55,974 nt of DNA from JAGFIY01 sp964499285. Its GTDB lineage: Bacteria > Bacteroidota > Ignavibacteria > Ignavibacteriales > Melioribacteraceae. Made by a program: the position numbers and the translations under genes. The stretch covers positions 1 to 55,974 of the forward strand of contig CAZCLA010000020.1 of the NCBI GenBank assembly GCA_964499285.1, in the 5' to 3' direction. A model generated the notes under the pieces. It saw only the letters and a program-made list of their open reading frames with translations, ran no database searches and was not told the origin of the DNA. Below, piece by piece: positions 42,531 through 50,886 of this stretch (within the stretch, counting starts at the first letter, position 1; each line of letters opens with the position of its first letter).

Positions 42531-43502
42531 TTACTGTGCGTTTGCCGCGGTATCTCCTCTATTGGTTCTTAACATTCTTGTGTAAAGCGAGTATTTTGAT
42601 TTAAACAGAAAACTTAGCCAAAGCTTAAACCAGCTTTTATGATAATATAAATTATCGTAAAACTCCGGTGCTGTTGCTTTTACCTTTCTCAAATTACTCC
42701 AAGGAATTGATGGGAAATCATGATGTTCATTATGATAACCCACGTTAAGTGCCGGAACATTTAGAACACCGTAATAACTGTAGGTTTCCTGCGGAGGTTT
42801 TGTCAGAAAGTGTTCTTGTATCCATCTCGCTCCTAGAGGATGAAAACCTATTGAGAAGAAAAAAGAAAGAAAGAGATATAAAAAGGAGACAGGTCCTAAA
42901 AAGATTATTACTAATGCATCCGCGCCGAAAACAACAATCCAATTTATTATTGTCCATAGGTTCATAAACTTAATTTCTTTTAATCGCGGAGGACGAAGCG
43001 CTTGGAACACCGGGAAGAACAGTTCCCAGATGGCTTTCCCGATTATCGAATTACCGATAAGCTTTGCTTCCCACCTGCTTGCGAGATCGGCATCCAGATC
43101 ATAATGACCTTGATACGAATGATGTTTTAAGTGATAACTTCTGAACGACACGGCACTTGGAAGCGTGTTCGGAATATCTGCTATGATGGATGCAGCAATG
43201 TTTAGAGTTTTTCCTTTGAAGATAAGGTTGTGACTGCATTCGTGTATCAACACAAACAATGCATGATTTGCAAATGCTCCAATAAAATAAGCGGCAATAA
43301 GCATTATCCACCAAGCTTGATCACGCAGCAGATATGCAGCTGTTAATTGAAATGCTACGATAAGAATTATTAGAAGCATGCTGATCGGATTGCGCCCGAT
43401 CAGGTTTCTGATCTCCGGATGAGACTTTAAAATATCTTTCGTCCTTTGTTTGTGAGGCTCCGGATTATCGGAATAACTGAAATCAAGTTTGGATTTTGTC
43501 AT
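42531..43502 (-). CDS. Membrane fatty-acyl desaturase closely resembling eukaryotic sphingolipid delta-4 desaturase
   Basis: A 323-residue integral membrane di-iron desaturase. The three histidine boxes are present: HECSH (87-91), HLKHH (124-128) and HNEHH (257-261). What stands out is the C-terminal text FHPLGARWIQEHF, ETYSYYGVLNVPALNVGYHNEHHDFPSIPWSNLRKV and APEFYDNLYYHKSW, which follow the eukaryotic dihydroceramide desaturase (DEGS1/Des1) pattern almost step for step. It would put a double bond in a sphingoid base or acyl chain. No ceramide synthase or serine palmitoyltransferase gene is nearby, so the substrate is inferred from resemblance. Confidence 0.85.
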   Translation of the reverse strand: MTKSKLDFSYSDNPEPHKQRTKDILKSHPEIRNLIGRNPISMLLIILIVAFQLTAAYLLRDQAWWIMLIAAYFIGAFANHALFVLIHECSHNLIFKGKTLNIAASIIADIPNTLPSAVSFRSYHLKHHSYQGHYDLDADLASRWEAKLIGNSIIGKAIWELFFPVFQALRPPRLKEIKFMNLWTIINWIVVFGADALVIIFLGPVSFLYLFLSFFFSIGFHPLGARWIQEHFLTKPPQETYSYYGVLNVPALNVGYHNEHHDFPSIPWSNLRKVKATAPEFYDNLYYHKSWFKLWLSFLFKSKYSLYTRMLRTNRGDTAANAQ

Positions 43503-43627
43503 CTATCTCTCCGTTTCATTTGTTCTTCTATCTTCCTTCACAATCAAGCTAGCAACATTATATCCGATCAGACCGAAAATGAATCAAAAATTAACATTTC
43601 TTTTCCGATTTAAGAACAAGAAAGTTT

Positions 43628-44254
43628 TCAATCGACTGTTTTTATAAAAAGATCAGAATCATGTTCACTTAGTCTGTATCCCACTTTTTCGAGATACTGT
43701 CTATGTGCTTTAACATTGCTGAAAGTTCTTAATTGTTTTATTCCTTTCTCCTTCAGAAAAGTATTTTCCGCATCATAAACAAATTTGCCGTTACTCAGGT
43801 CACGGTAAGCAGGAACAGCATAATCCAGAACTATCTCGGCTTCGTAATTTTCAAGACGCTTTATAACAAATAGTCCCGCCGGAACAAGGTTGCGAAGAAT
43901 GAAATAGAATTCTTTTCCCGAAAGATCATCAAAGCTAAAGTTCGGAAAGAATTTTTTAATATCATACTTGTAGAAATCCAAAAACTTTTGGAGATACTCA
44001 TGACTGGGGCTGAGTACAGGCACCAATGAAAAGTGATCTTTGTTCGAGTAAATTCTTATTAAGTGATAAATATCAATCATGGTTATCAATGAATTTAATG
44101 CTAGAACGGGATAAGCGCCCACAAGAAATCCGTAAGTTGCAAATGTTGATGCACCGAAAAGATTTATCCACCGCAATTTTATTATGTTTTTCATCGAAAG
44201 AGAGATCGCAATTACAACCGATCCCGCATATCCGATGAGATGAACTAATTCCAC
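43628..44254 (-). CDS. YgjV-like membrane protein with acetyltransferase-like tail
   Basis: A 208-residue protein. The first 70 residues (LIGYAGSVVIAISLSMKNIIKLRWINLFGASTFATYGFLVGAYPVLALNSLITMIDIYHL) are the two-to-three-TM YgjV (inner-membrane) domain. The remaining 130 residues (FYFILRNLVPAGLFVIKRLENYEAEIVLDYAVPAYRDLSNGKFVYD, then QYLEKVGYRLSEHDSDLFIK) read like a GNAT fold with a degenerate acetyl-CoA loop. Function of the fusion is unknown. It stands alone, divergent from the methylase gene. Confidence 0.7.
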   Translation of the reverse strand: MELVHLIGYAGSVVIAISLSMKNIIKLRWINLFGASTFATYGFLVGAYPVLALNSLITMIDIYHLIRIYSNKDHFSLVPVLSPSHEYLQKFLDFYKYDIKKFFPNFSFDDLSGKEFYFILRNLVPAGLFVIKRLENYEAEIVLDYAVPAYRDLSNGKFVYDAENTFLKEKGIKQLRTFSNVKAHRQYLEKVGYRLSEHDSDLFIKTVD

Positions 44255-44410
44255 GATTTCTCCTTATATTTTTGTTCTACACTTCATGTAAATACTTCAA
44301 TCAATAATTATCTTGAACATTAGTGAAAGATTATTTAATCTGCCCAAAATTTCAAATAATTTTATAATATAGTAAAGCTGCAAAATAAACTTCATTAATA
44401 CGGAATACAA

Positions 44411-45481
44411 TTGACAGATCTTTTAAAAAAATTAAAGAAAGCGGAAGCTGCTGAGAACATAGCCGAGCTTAGATCGTTGATCAATAAGATCAGTAATGAA
44501 ATAACTTCACAAAACACACAGTTTATTGAATTTGTTATATCCGGACAGAAAATTGGAATAAAGACATCCTCGCTTCAAAAAGATCTGCAGCAGATAATCG
44601 ATTCAAAAACAATCGAACGAGCAAAGTATTATTTGAAACGGCTGATAAATAGTTTTATCGAGTTTAAGTTCAGCGAGTTCAATGATATTAACCTTAATCG
44701 CTGGAGGGATTACGAAGATTTATTGACGGATAGTTTGTGGATATTCAACAAACGAGATTCCTCAGGTAAGCATACGGCACAGTACTGGGGAAACTTTATC
44801 CCGCAGATTCCGAATCAGCTCCTCCGGCGTTATACAAAGAAAGGCGAATGGGTTCTCGATCCGTTTTTAGGAAGCGGCACAACAATGCTTGAAGCACAGC
44901 GTCTCGAGCGAAACTGTGTGGGAATTGACCTTCAGAAGAAAGCTGCGGATGTTGCACGTAAACTTGTAAAAGAAGAAAGAGACGAATTTAATGTGTCGGA
45001 AAATGTAAAAAGTAAAATTTTTGTCGGCGACAGTTCAAATCCTGAAATTATAGGTAAGATTAAAAGTTCAGCTGCAGATAAAGTTCAATTTGTTATGATG
45101 CATCCGCCTTATTGGGATATTATAAAATTCAGCGAAGATGAAAACGATCTTTCAAATGCATCGAGCGAGAAAGCTTTTTTATCGATGTTCGAAAATGTTC
45201 TCAATAATACTTTGGATCTGCTCGATTCTGGGAGACATTTTGCGGTTGTAATTGGAGACAAATATTCAAAAGGAGAGTGGATTCCGCTCGGGTTTGATCT
45301 GATGAATATGATTAAAGCCAAGGGTCACAAACTTAAAAGTATTGTTGTTAAAAATTTTGAGGATACAACGGCAAAGCGAAACACGAAAGATCTTTGGCGT
45401 TATCGTGCAATCGCTGGCGGGTTTTATATATTTAAACACGAATACATTTTTATCTTTCAAAAATCAAAAAGGAAAAAGTAA
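44411..45481 (+). CDS. DNA methyltransferase with motif I before motif IV
   Basis: A 356-residue N6/N4-type DNA methylase. After about 100 helical residues it has HTAQYWGNFIPQIPNQLLRRYT and WVLDPFLGSGTTMLEAQRLERNCVGIDLQ (FLGSG at 152-156, SAM motif I), and then VMMHPPYWDII (HPPY at 231-234, the catalytic motif IV). In the common beta class the order is reversed, so this protein is permuted relative to it. The start is TTG 44411 (no ATG fits before the helical part; ribosome site weak). The next gene starts directly after its stop. Confidence 0.82.
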   Translation: MTDLLKKLKKAEAAENIAELRSLINKISNEITSQNTQFIEFVISGQKIGIKTSSLQKDLQQIIDSKTIERAKYYLKRLINSFIEFKFSEFNDINLNRWRDYEDLLTDSLWIFNKRDSSGKHTAQYWGNFIPQIPNQLLRRYTKKGEWVLDPFLGSGTTMLEAQRLERNCVGIDLQKKAADVARKLVKEERDEFNVSENVKSKIFVGDSSNPEIIGKIKSSAADKVQFVMMHPPYWDIIKFSEDENDLSNASSEKAFLSMFENVLNNTLDLLDSGRHFAVVIGDKYSKGEWIPLGFDLMNMIKAKGHKLKSIVVKNFEDTTAKRNTKDLWRYRAIAGGFYIFKHEYIFIFQKSKRKK

Positions 45482-46123
45482 ATGAATTCTCTCGATCTAA
45501 AAGTAAGAGAGAATGAATTAAAAAAACGGCTGCGTTACGATTACATCTGGGGAAGAAAGCAGAACAACAAATTAGACCGGCTTACTAACTTCATATATGA
45601 TGTTTTTTATTTCGATGAACTTCTCCAATCTGTTTCCAAACATTCAGCATCAAACGATTCCGAATTTGTAAATTATGCATTAAACCGGTGGTATAATTTC
45701 TGGTCGGCAAATGCAGTTGAAAAAATATTCTGTAGTTTTGATAAAATAAAACCAGCACTAAACCGTAAAGATCGTCTTGTTGATTTTGAAATTGAAGGAA
45801 TTAAGTTCGATCATAAGACATCTATCTTTCCCGAAAATTATCCTTTCAGTTTGGAATATGCCCAAAGCAATAAAAAATCATTGATAGAATGGCTTTATAA
45901 AAATCAAAGTCAACAGCAGAGAAAACATCTTAAGAATAGGTTGTTTATAGTGCTGTACGATATGCGGTTAAAGCAGCATTGGAAATTAAAAAGTGAATTG
46001 CTCTGGCTCAGCGAAATAATTAGCGATTACGCGGAGAAATTTGACACAGGTAATTTAATTCGATTAGAATTAATAAAAGGAGAAACTACTCTTTCGGATA
46101 TTATTTGGGGCATCCGAAGTTAA
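45482..46123 (+). CDS. Candidate restriction endonuclease partner of the upstream methylase
   Basis: A 213-residue protein of no family I can name. DRLVDFEIEGIKFDHKTS has the shape of a PD-(D/E)xK nuclease core (Asp-x10-Asp-x-Lys, with Asp and Lys in FDHK), followed by LFIVLYD, a likely hydrophobic strand. It begins on the base after the methylase stop, which is a common arrangement of endonuclease and methylase genes. The nuclease role is inferred from the motif and gene order. Its last four bases overlap the end of the convergent gene. Confidence 0.5.
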   Translation: MNSLDLKVRENELKKRLRYDYIWGRKQNNKLDRLTNFIYDVFYFDELLQSVSKHSASNDSEFVNYALNRWYNFWSANAVEKIFCSFDKIKPALNRKDRLVDFEIEGIKFDHKTSIFPENYPFSLEYAQSNKKSLIEWLYKNQSQQQRKHLKNRLFIVLYDMRLKQHWKLKSELLWLSEIISDYAEKFDTGNLIRLELIKGETTLSDIIWGIRS

Positions 46124-47085
46124 GGTCTTCCTGGCAGCGGATAGAACTCAGCTTTTAATCCTTCGATGTTTATCCCAATGAAATTTGCTCCGGGATCAGT
46201 CCAAGCCGATTCAACTTTAGCTGAACCGGATTTCACTTCAATTCTTAAAATCTTTTGACTTGATTCCGAGGAAAGCTGCCGCGATATTTTCAATTGGTAA
46301 AGAAGACTGTCTCCAGTTGCAGAAAACAAATCTTTAGTAATTCCTTTATCGTTTATAATAACACTGTCGCGCATTATTGTTTTATTTGTAACGGGATCAA
46401 GATATTCAATCCAACCTTTGAAGTAGTTAACTTTTTTCATCTTGTAATGAATGTTATCTGCTCGTCCGTAAATCAATTCATTTTCAAGATTAAAAGCATT
46501 TTCGAGATAGTGCAGTTCATCGTTTTGAAGCACATATTCCGTAAGCACTTTTAATGTTTGATTGTTTTTCGGATCAAACACTTCGCATTTTTTAACATCT
46601 GTTTTTCCGATAATCTTACCGCCGTCCTCTTTCCACTCAAACACACATGATTCATTTGAAATCATATTCTGCCCTTTCAAGTTTAGAAGCTTCTGTGGGT
46701 AAAGATGAGCATCGCGGAAAGCGGCTTTAAGAGGAAAATCGTAACTGGTCATCAACAGTTTGTTATTTTTAAAATCTATGTTGAAAGCAAGTAAATTCTG
46801 TTTAACAATATGTTCAGGATTGCTTGAATACTGCTGAAGATAATAGACATCACTTCCTAAATCCGGAAAATCAACTTTAGCTATTAGTGTATTAAAATGT
46901 ATGTGAACATTTTCAATTCCGTAAAGTTTATCCTCAACAACCTGTTCGTAGTTATCGTATTCGCCGGGAAACACATTTGAAATTTTCTGAAGAAGGGTTC
47001 TTGTATCATCGGCTTTTATGTTCTCCTGAGCAGAAAGTATTATTGGAAATACGAAAACAAAAAGAAGCAAATATAATTTTCTCAT
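46120..47085 (-). CDS. Exported CpcT/CpeT-like protein
   Basis: A 321-residue protein with a signal peptide, MRKLYLLLFVFVFPIILSAQ. The first 180 residues (ISNVFPGEYDNYEQVVED, IHFNTLIAKVDFPDLGSDVYYLQQYSSNPEHIVKQNLLAFNID) resemble the CpcT/CpeT chromophore-lyase fold, which in cyanobacteria attaches phycocyanobilin to phycocyanin. No bilin proteins are present and the protein is exported, so here it is probably a lipocalin-like binder of another ligand. The C-terminal third is unassigned. Next to the PhoH gene on the same strand. Confidence 0.55.
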   Translation of the reverse strand: MRKLYLLLFVFVFPIILSAQENIKADDTRTLLQKISNVFPGEYDNYEQVVEDKLYGIENVHIHFNTLIAKVDFPDLGSDVYYLQQYSSNPEHIVKQNLLAFNIDFKNNKLLMTSYDFPLKAAFRDAHLYPQKLLNLKGQNMISNESCVFEWKEDGGKIIGKTDVKKCEVFDPKNNQTLKVLTEYVLQNDELHYLENAFNLENELIYGRADNIHYKMKKVNYFKGWIEYLDPVTNKTIMRDSVIINDKGITKDLFSATGDSLLYQLKISRQLSSESSQKILRIEVKSGSAKVESAWTDPGANFIGINIEGLKAEFYPLPGRP

Positions 47086-47103
47086 TGTATCCTCAAAAAA
47101 TTA

Positions 47104-48447
47104 TTAAAGCAGATTACTTGCCAACTCGGCAAGCTCCGATCTCTCGCCTTTTTCAAGATTGATATGTGCGTAAAGCGATTGTCCCTTGAAGTGATCAATC
47201 AAGTAAGATAAACCGTTTGAAAGCGTATCCAAGTAAGGATGATCTATTTGGTAAATGTCCCCGGTTAAAACAACTTTTGCACCGGCTCCGGCTCTGGTAA
47301 TTATTGTTTTTATTTCATGAGGTGTAAGGTTCTGCGCTTCATCGACAATAAAGAAGATTCTCTGCAGACTTCTTCCACGTATATAGCTTAGCGGTTCTAT
47401 CACAAGTTTTTCTTCTTTCACCATATTGTTTATCAGCACATAGTTTTTATCCGATTCCCGATATTGATCTTGAATAACTTTTAAGTTATCCCACAATGGC
47501 TGCATATATGGACTGAGTTTGCTTTCTACATCACCGGGAAGATAGCCGATATCTTTGTTGCTCAACGGAACTATTGGTCTTGCGACATAAAGTTGTCGGT
47601 AATTTTTCTTTACACTGAGTGCGCTTGCAAGGGCAAGAAGAGTTTTTCCCGTTCCGGCTTTTCCGGTAAGACTTACCAATGGAATGTCAAAGTTGGTTAA
47701 TGCATTAATTGCAAAAGTTTGCTCCGCATTTCTCGGTGATATTCCGAAAACATTATCTTTATCAACTCTTGAAACTATCTCCATCTGTTGGTCTATAACA
47801 GCAAGAGCCGATCTGTAACTATTGCGCAAAATGAAATACTTGTTGGGCACTAATTCGCACTTAGCTGCTCTTTCAAATTTGTTTGCCGGAATTTGGTAAG
47901 GCGATTCATAAAGTTTCTTGAGAAGGTCGTCGTTAAAATTTTCTATGATCTCTTTGCCGGGATAAAGTTCGTCAATGCTTCCCACTCTGTCCGTCGTGTA
48001 ATCTTCCGCAAGCATTCCCAATGCTTTTGCTTTCATGCGGAGATTTACATCTTTGGTTACAAGAATCACTTTTTGTCCGTTCTTGTTTTTTGAAAAGAGC
48101 TCGTAAGCCGCGCTTAAAATTCGATGATCGGCATTATCTTCTCTAAATGATTCGAGTATTGTTTTGGTTGGCGTTTTTGTCAGAACAATTCTAACTCTTC
48201 CTTTACCTTTTCCTAGACTTACTCCCCCGTTGAAAATTGCATTCCCGGTTATTTTATCCAAGGTTCTTGCAAATTCTCTCGCATGTAGGTTTATTACTTG
48301 ATTACCACGTTTGAAGTGATCGAGTTCTTCTATAACTGCTAATGGTATAACTATATCATTTTCTTGAAACTGGTGAATACAATTTGGGTCGTGAAGGAAC
48401 ACGTTTGTATCCAGCACAAAACATTTTGGGGCATTGGTTTTTGGCAT
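47104..48447 (-). CDS. PhoH-family ATPase with N-terminal PIN domain (YlaK type)
   Basis: A 447-residue protein. The PIN nuclease domain (about 8-150) starts KCFVLDTNVFLHDP and has further acidic residues in VIEELDHFK and AADHRI-like DNADHRILSAAYEL. The C-terminal PhoH ATPase (about 235-447) has Walker A LTGKAGTGKTLLALA, Walker B FFIVDEAQNLTPHEIKTIITRAG and VVLTGDIYQIDHPYLD. PIN-PhoH proteins combine RNase and helicase activities and are probably involved in RNA turnover. The final residues run into ELASNLL, the standard end. Confidence 0.92.
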   Translation of the reverse strand: MPKTNAPKCFVLDTNVFLHDPNCIHQFQENDIVIPLAVIEELDHFKRGNQVINLHAREFARTLDKITGNAIFNGGVSLGKGKGRVRIVLTKTPTKTILESFREDNADHRILSAAYELFSKNKNGQKVILVTKDVNLRMKAKALGMLAEDYTTDRVGSIDELYPGKEIIENFNDDLLKKLYESPYQIPANKFERAAKCELVPNKYFILRNSYRSALAVIDQQMEIVSRVDKDNVFGISPRNAEQTFAINALTNFDIPLVSLTGKAGTGKTLLALASALSVKKNYRQLYVARPIVPLSNKDIGYLPGDVESKLSPYMQPLWDNLKVIQDQYRESDKNYVLINNMVKEEKLVIEPLSYIRGRSLQRIFFIVDEAQNLTPHEIKTIITRAGAGAKVVLTGDIYQIDHPYLDTLSNGLSYLIDHFKGQSLYAHINLEKGERSELAELASNLL

Positions 48448-48624
48448 ATTTTCAAAGAATGTTTTTTAGAAAGAATAATATTCTTTAATTTTCATTTGAA
48501 CATACAAAAAAAATCGGCGTATTTAAATCAATATTATCTTCTCAAATAGTTTTTGTGACTTAAATAATGCGATTCGAATTTGGAAAAAAAAGAAAGTAAT
48601 TTCGTTTACTTGCAAGGTGATAAA

Positions 48625-49989
48625 ATGGCAATTGAAACAGTTAATCCCGCGACAGGAAAACTTGTCAAAAAGTTTGATGAGATCGATGAAAAACAGATCG
48701 ATGTGTTAATTGAAAAAGCACACAATACTTTTCTTGAATGGAACGAAACTAATTTCAGTTTCAGAAAAAAGTCAATGTTGAAAGCCGCGGAGATTCTTAG
48801 AACCAAGAAGAACGAATACGGAAGAACTTTGACACTCGAAATGGGCAAGACATTGAAGCAAGCCGAAGCAGAAGTGGAAAAGTGCGCTTGGGTTTGTGAA
48901 TATTACGCCGAGAATGCCGAAATGATTTTAACTGACGAGATAATCAAAACAGACGCATCAGAAAGTTACGTTCGATTTGATCCGCTTGGTGTTATCCTTG
49001 CTGTTATGCCCTGGAACTTTCCGTTTTGGCAGGTGTTTAGGTTCGCCGCGCCTGCTTTAATGGCAGGCAATGTCTGTTTGCTCAAGCATGCTTCAAATGT
49101 TCCGATGAGTGCAGTTGCGATTGAAGAAATATTCAGAGATGCCGGTTTTCCGAAAGGAGCGTTCACAACATTACTGATCGGTTCTGATAAGGTCGAGAGT
49201 GTAATAAATAATAAATATGTTAAAGCAGTTACATTAACGGGCAGCGAACCTGCCGGGGCAAAGGTTGCTTCGGCGGCAGGTAAGAAACTGAAAAAATCCG
49301 TAATGGAACTCGGCGGAAGCGATCCTTTTATAATTTTAAGCGATGCGGATTTAAAAGAAGCAGTTGATGTCGGAGTTACTGCGAGATTAATAAATAACGG
49401 ACAATCTTGTATTGCCGCAAAAAGATTTATAATGGTGGAAGATGTTGCCGATGAATATGAACATGCATTCGTTGAGAAAATGAAAGCAGTTAAAATCGGT
49501 GATCCGATGCTTGAAGACACAGAACTTGGTCCGATTGCTCGAGAAGATCTTCTAATAGAACTGGACACACAGATAAAAAATTCGGTTAAAGCCGGGGCAA
49601 AAATACTGACCGGCGGAGAGCGACTCGGCATGGAGGGATATTATTATCCCGCAACGGTTATAAGCAACGTTCAAAAAGGAATGCCGGCTTACGAGGAAGA
49701 ACTTTTTGGTCCCGCCGCAATAATGATAAGAGCGAAGGACGAAGAAGATGCTGTAAATATTGCGAACGATACGGATTTTGGTTTGGGTGCGTCGCTTTGG
49801 ACAAAGGATATAAAAAAAGCTAAAACCCTTGCTCGTAAAATAAACTCGGGTTCTGTATTTATAAATGGTATGGTAAAATCAGATCCGCGTCTTCCGTTCG
49901 GAGGAGTTAACATATCGGGCTACGGAAGAGAGTTGTCGCATTACGGAATTAAAGAGTTCGTAAATATTAAAACGGTTTGGATAAAATAA
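48625..49989 (+). CDS. gabD: NAD(P)-dependent succinate-semialdehyde dehydrogenase family
   Basis: A 454-residue aldehyde dehydrogenase. From the ATG at 48625 it reads MAIETVNPATGKLVKKFDEI; a TTG-started frame from 48580 is open but AAGGTG precedes 48625 and the family starts here. Catalytic residues are in place: Glu228 in MELGGSDPF and Cys262 in NNGQSCIAAKRFI. The MPWNFPFWQVFRFAAPALMAGN and VFINGMVKSDPRLPFGGVNISGYGREL stretches are typical of the SSADH (GabD/SAD) clade. It oxidises succinate semialdehyde, or a related aldehyde, with NAD(P). No GABA transaminase is beside it. Confidence 0.88.
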   Translation: MAIETVNPATGKLVKKFDEIDEKQIDVLIEKAHNTFLEWNETNFSFRKKSMLKAAEILRTKKNEYGRTLTLEMGKTLKQAEAEVEKCAWVCEYYAENAEMILTDEIIKTDASESYVRFDPLGVILAVMPWNFPFWQVFRFAAPALMAGNVCLLKHASNVPMSAVAIEEIFRDAGFPKGAFTTLLIGSDKVESVINNKYVKAVTLTGSEPAGAKVASAAGKKLKKSVMELGGSDPFIILSDADLKEAVDVGVTARLINNGQSCIAAKRFIMVEDVADEYEHAFVEKMKAVKIGDPMLEDTELGPIAREDLLIELDTQIKNSVKAGAKILTGGERLGMEGYYYPATVISNVQKGMPAYEEELFGPAAIMIRAKDEEDAVNIANDTDFGLGASLWTKDIKKAKTLARKINSGSVFINGMVKSDPRLPFGGVNISGYGRELSHYGIKEFVNIKTVWIK

Positions 49990-50101
49990 ATTATCCTTTG
50001 CGAAGTAAACGTATGTTCTTCGGCTATAGAAAATACTGAACGGTATTAGTGTATCGTTTAAGCAAATCACAAATCGATTTTCAGAACGTTTAAACTAAAA
50101 A

Positions 50102-50884
50102 TTACATTAAACCAAGATAAGCTAAAATATCTCTAGTCACTTTTTCCCTTGCATTAGAATCTTCATCCTTTTCGATTGTAATTTGAGTTGCAAAAAAATA
50201 AACATTCTCATCTCTTTCGAGATATCCCACAAACCAGCCTGTCTGCGGCTTAAATCTTACCGCCCATCCCGTTTTCCCGCGTAATGTATAATTTTCAGTT
50301 TTTTCTTTTATGAAGATATCTTTAACAATCTCAAATGTCCTATCGGAAAACGGAAGTGTTTCCTCATAGAAATTGACCAAGAATTCGATTTGCTGATATG
50401 GAGTTATTCTTATATCGCCGTCGAGCCAGAACCTGTCTATTCCGCCGCCGATATTTTTGTTGCCGTAATTGCAAGCATCTACATAAAACTGCATTTTTTC
50501 TTCACCGACTTTACGAGCGAGTTCTTGATAAACCCAAACTGCTGAGTACTTGAATGCTGATCTCAGAGTTTGATCTTGATTCCACATATTGTAAAACCGT
50601 TCAATTCCATCCCATTTAATTATCTCTTCGGCATCTTTAATAATATTTGTTTCTAAAAAAACGAGGGAGTTAATTATTTTGAAAGTCGAAGCCGGAAGAA
50701 ACTCGGTGTTGTTTCTCTCGTCATTAAAGATATTGTAAATATTGTTTTTGTAATCATATACAACTATTGATCCCACAACACCAGCATCTTCGAAGAAATT
50801 TTCGAAATCAGGTATGGTCTCGTATGATTGAGCTTTCATCGTCGATGAAGTTATCAATATCAAAAAGATAATTATGATCTTCAT
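50102..50884 (-). CDS. Class D beta-lactamase (OXA-like)
   Basis: A 260-residue exported serine beta-lactamase. From the ATG at 50884 (GAGGAAAA ribosome site) the signal peptide is MKIIIIFLILITSSTMKAQ. All class D landmarks are seen: STFK at 66-69 with the nucleophile Ser66 and the lysine, SAV at 114-116 (SxV), YGN at 140-142, Trp153 in the DRFWLDG loop and KTG at 204-206. The family includes OXA carbapenemases but also proteins without activity on beta-lactams. A frame reaching 50971 is artefactual. The gene starts two bases past the stress protein gene, with which it is likely co-transcribed. Spectrum cannot be told. Confidence 0.88.
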   Translation of the reverse strand: MKIIIIFLILITSSTMKAQSYETIPDFENFFEDAGVVGSIVVYDYKNNIYNIFNDERNNTEFLPASTFKIINSLVFLETNIIKDAEEIIKWDGIERFYNMWNQDQTLRSAFKYSAVWVYQELARKVGEEKMQFYVDACNYGNKNIGGGIDRFWLDGDIRITPYQQIEFLVNFYEETLPFSDRTFEIVKDIFIKEKTENYTLRGKTGWAVRFKPQTGWFVGYLERDENVYFFATQITIEKDEDSNAREKVTRDILAYLGLM

Positions 50885-50886
50885 TG

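Noticed and set aside
48966..49631. Long minus-strand frame of 221 codons antisense to the dehydrogenase
   Set aside because: It is the mirror of a well-matched dehydrogenase with low-complexity Ser/Thr translation; a shadow.
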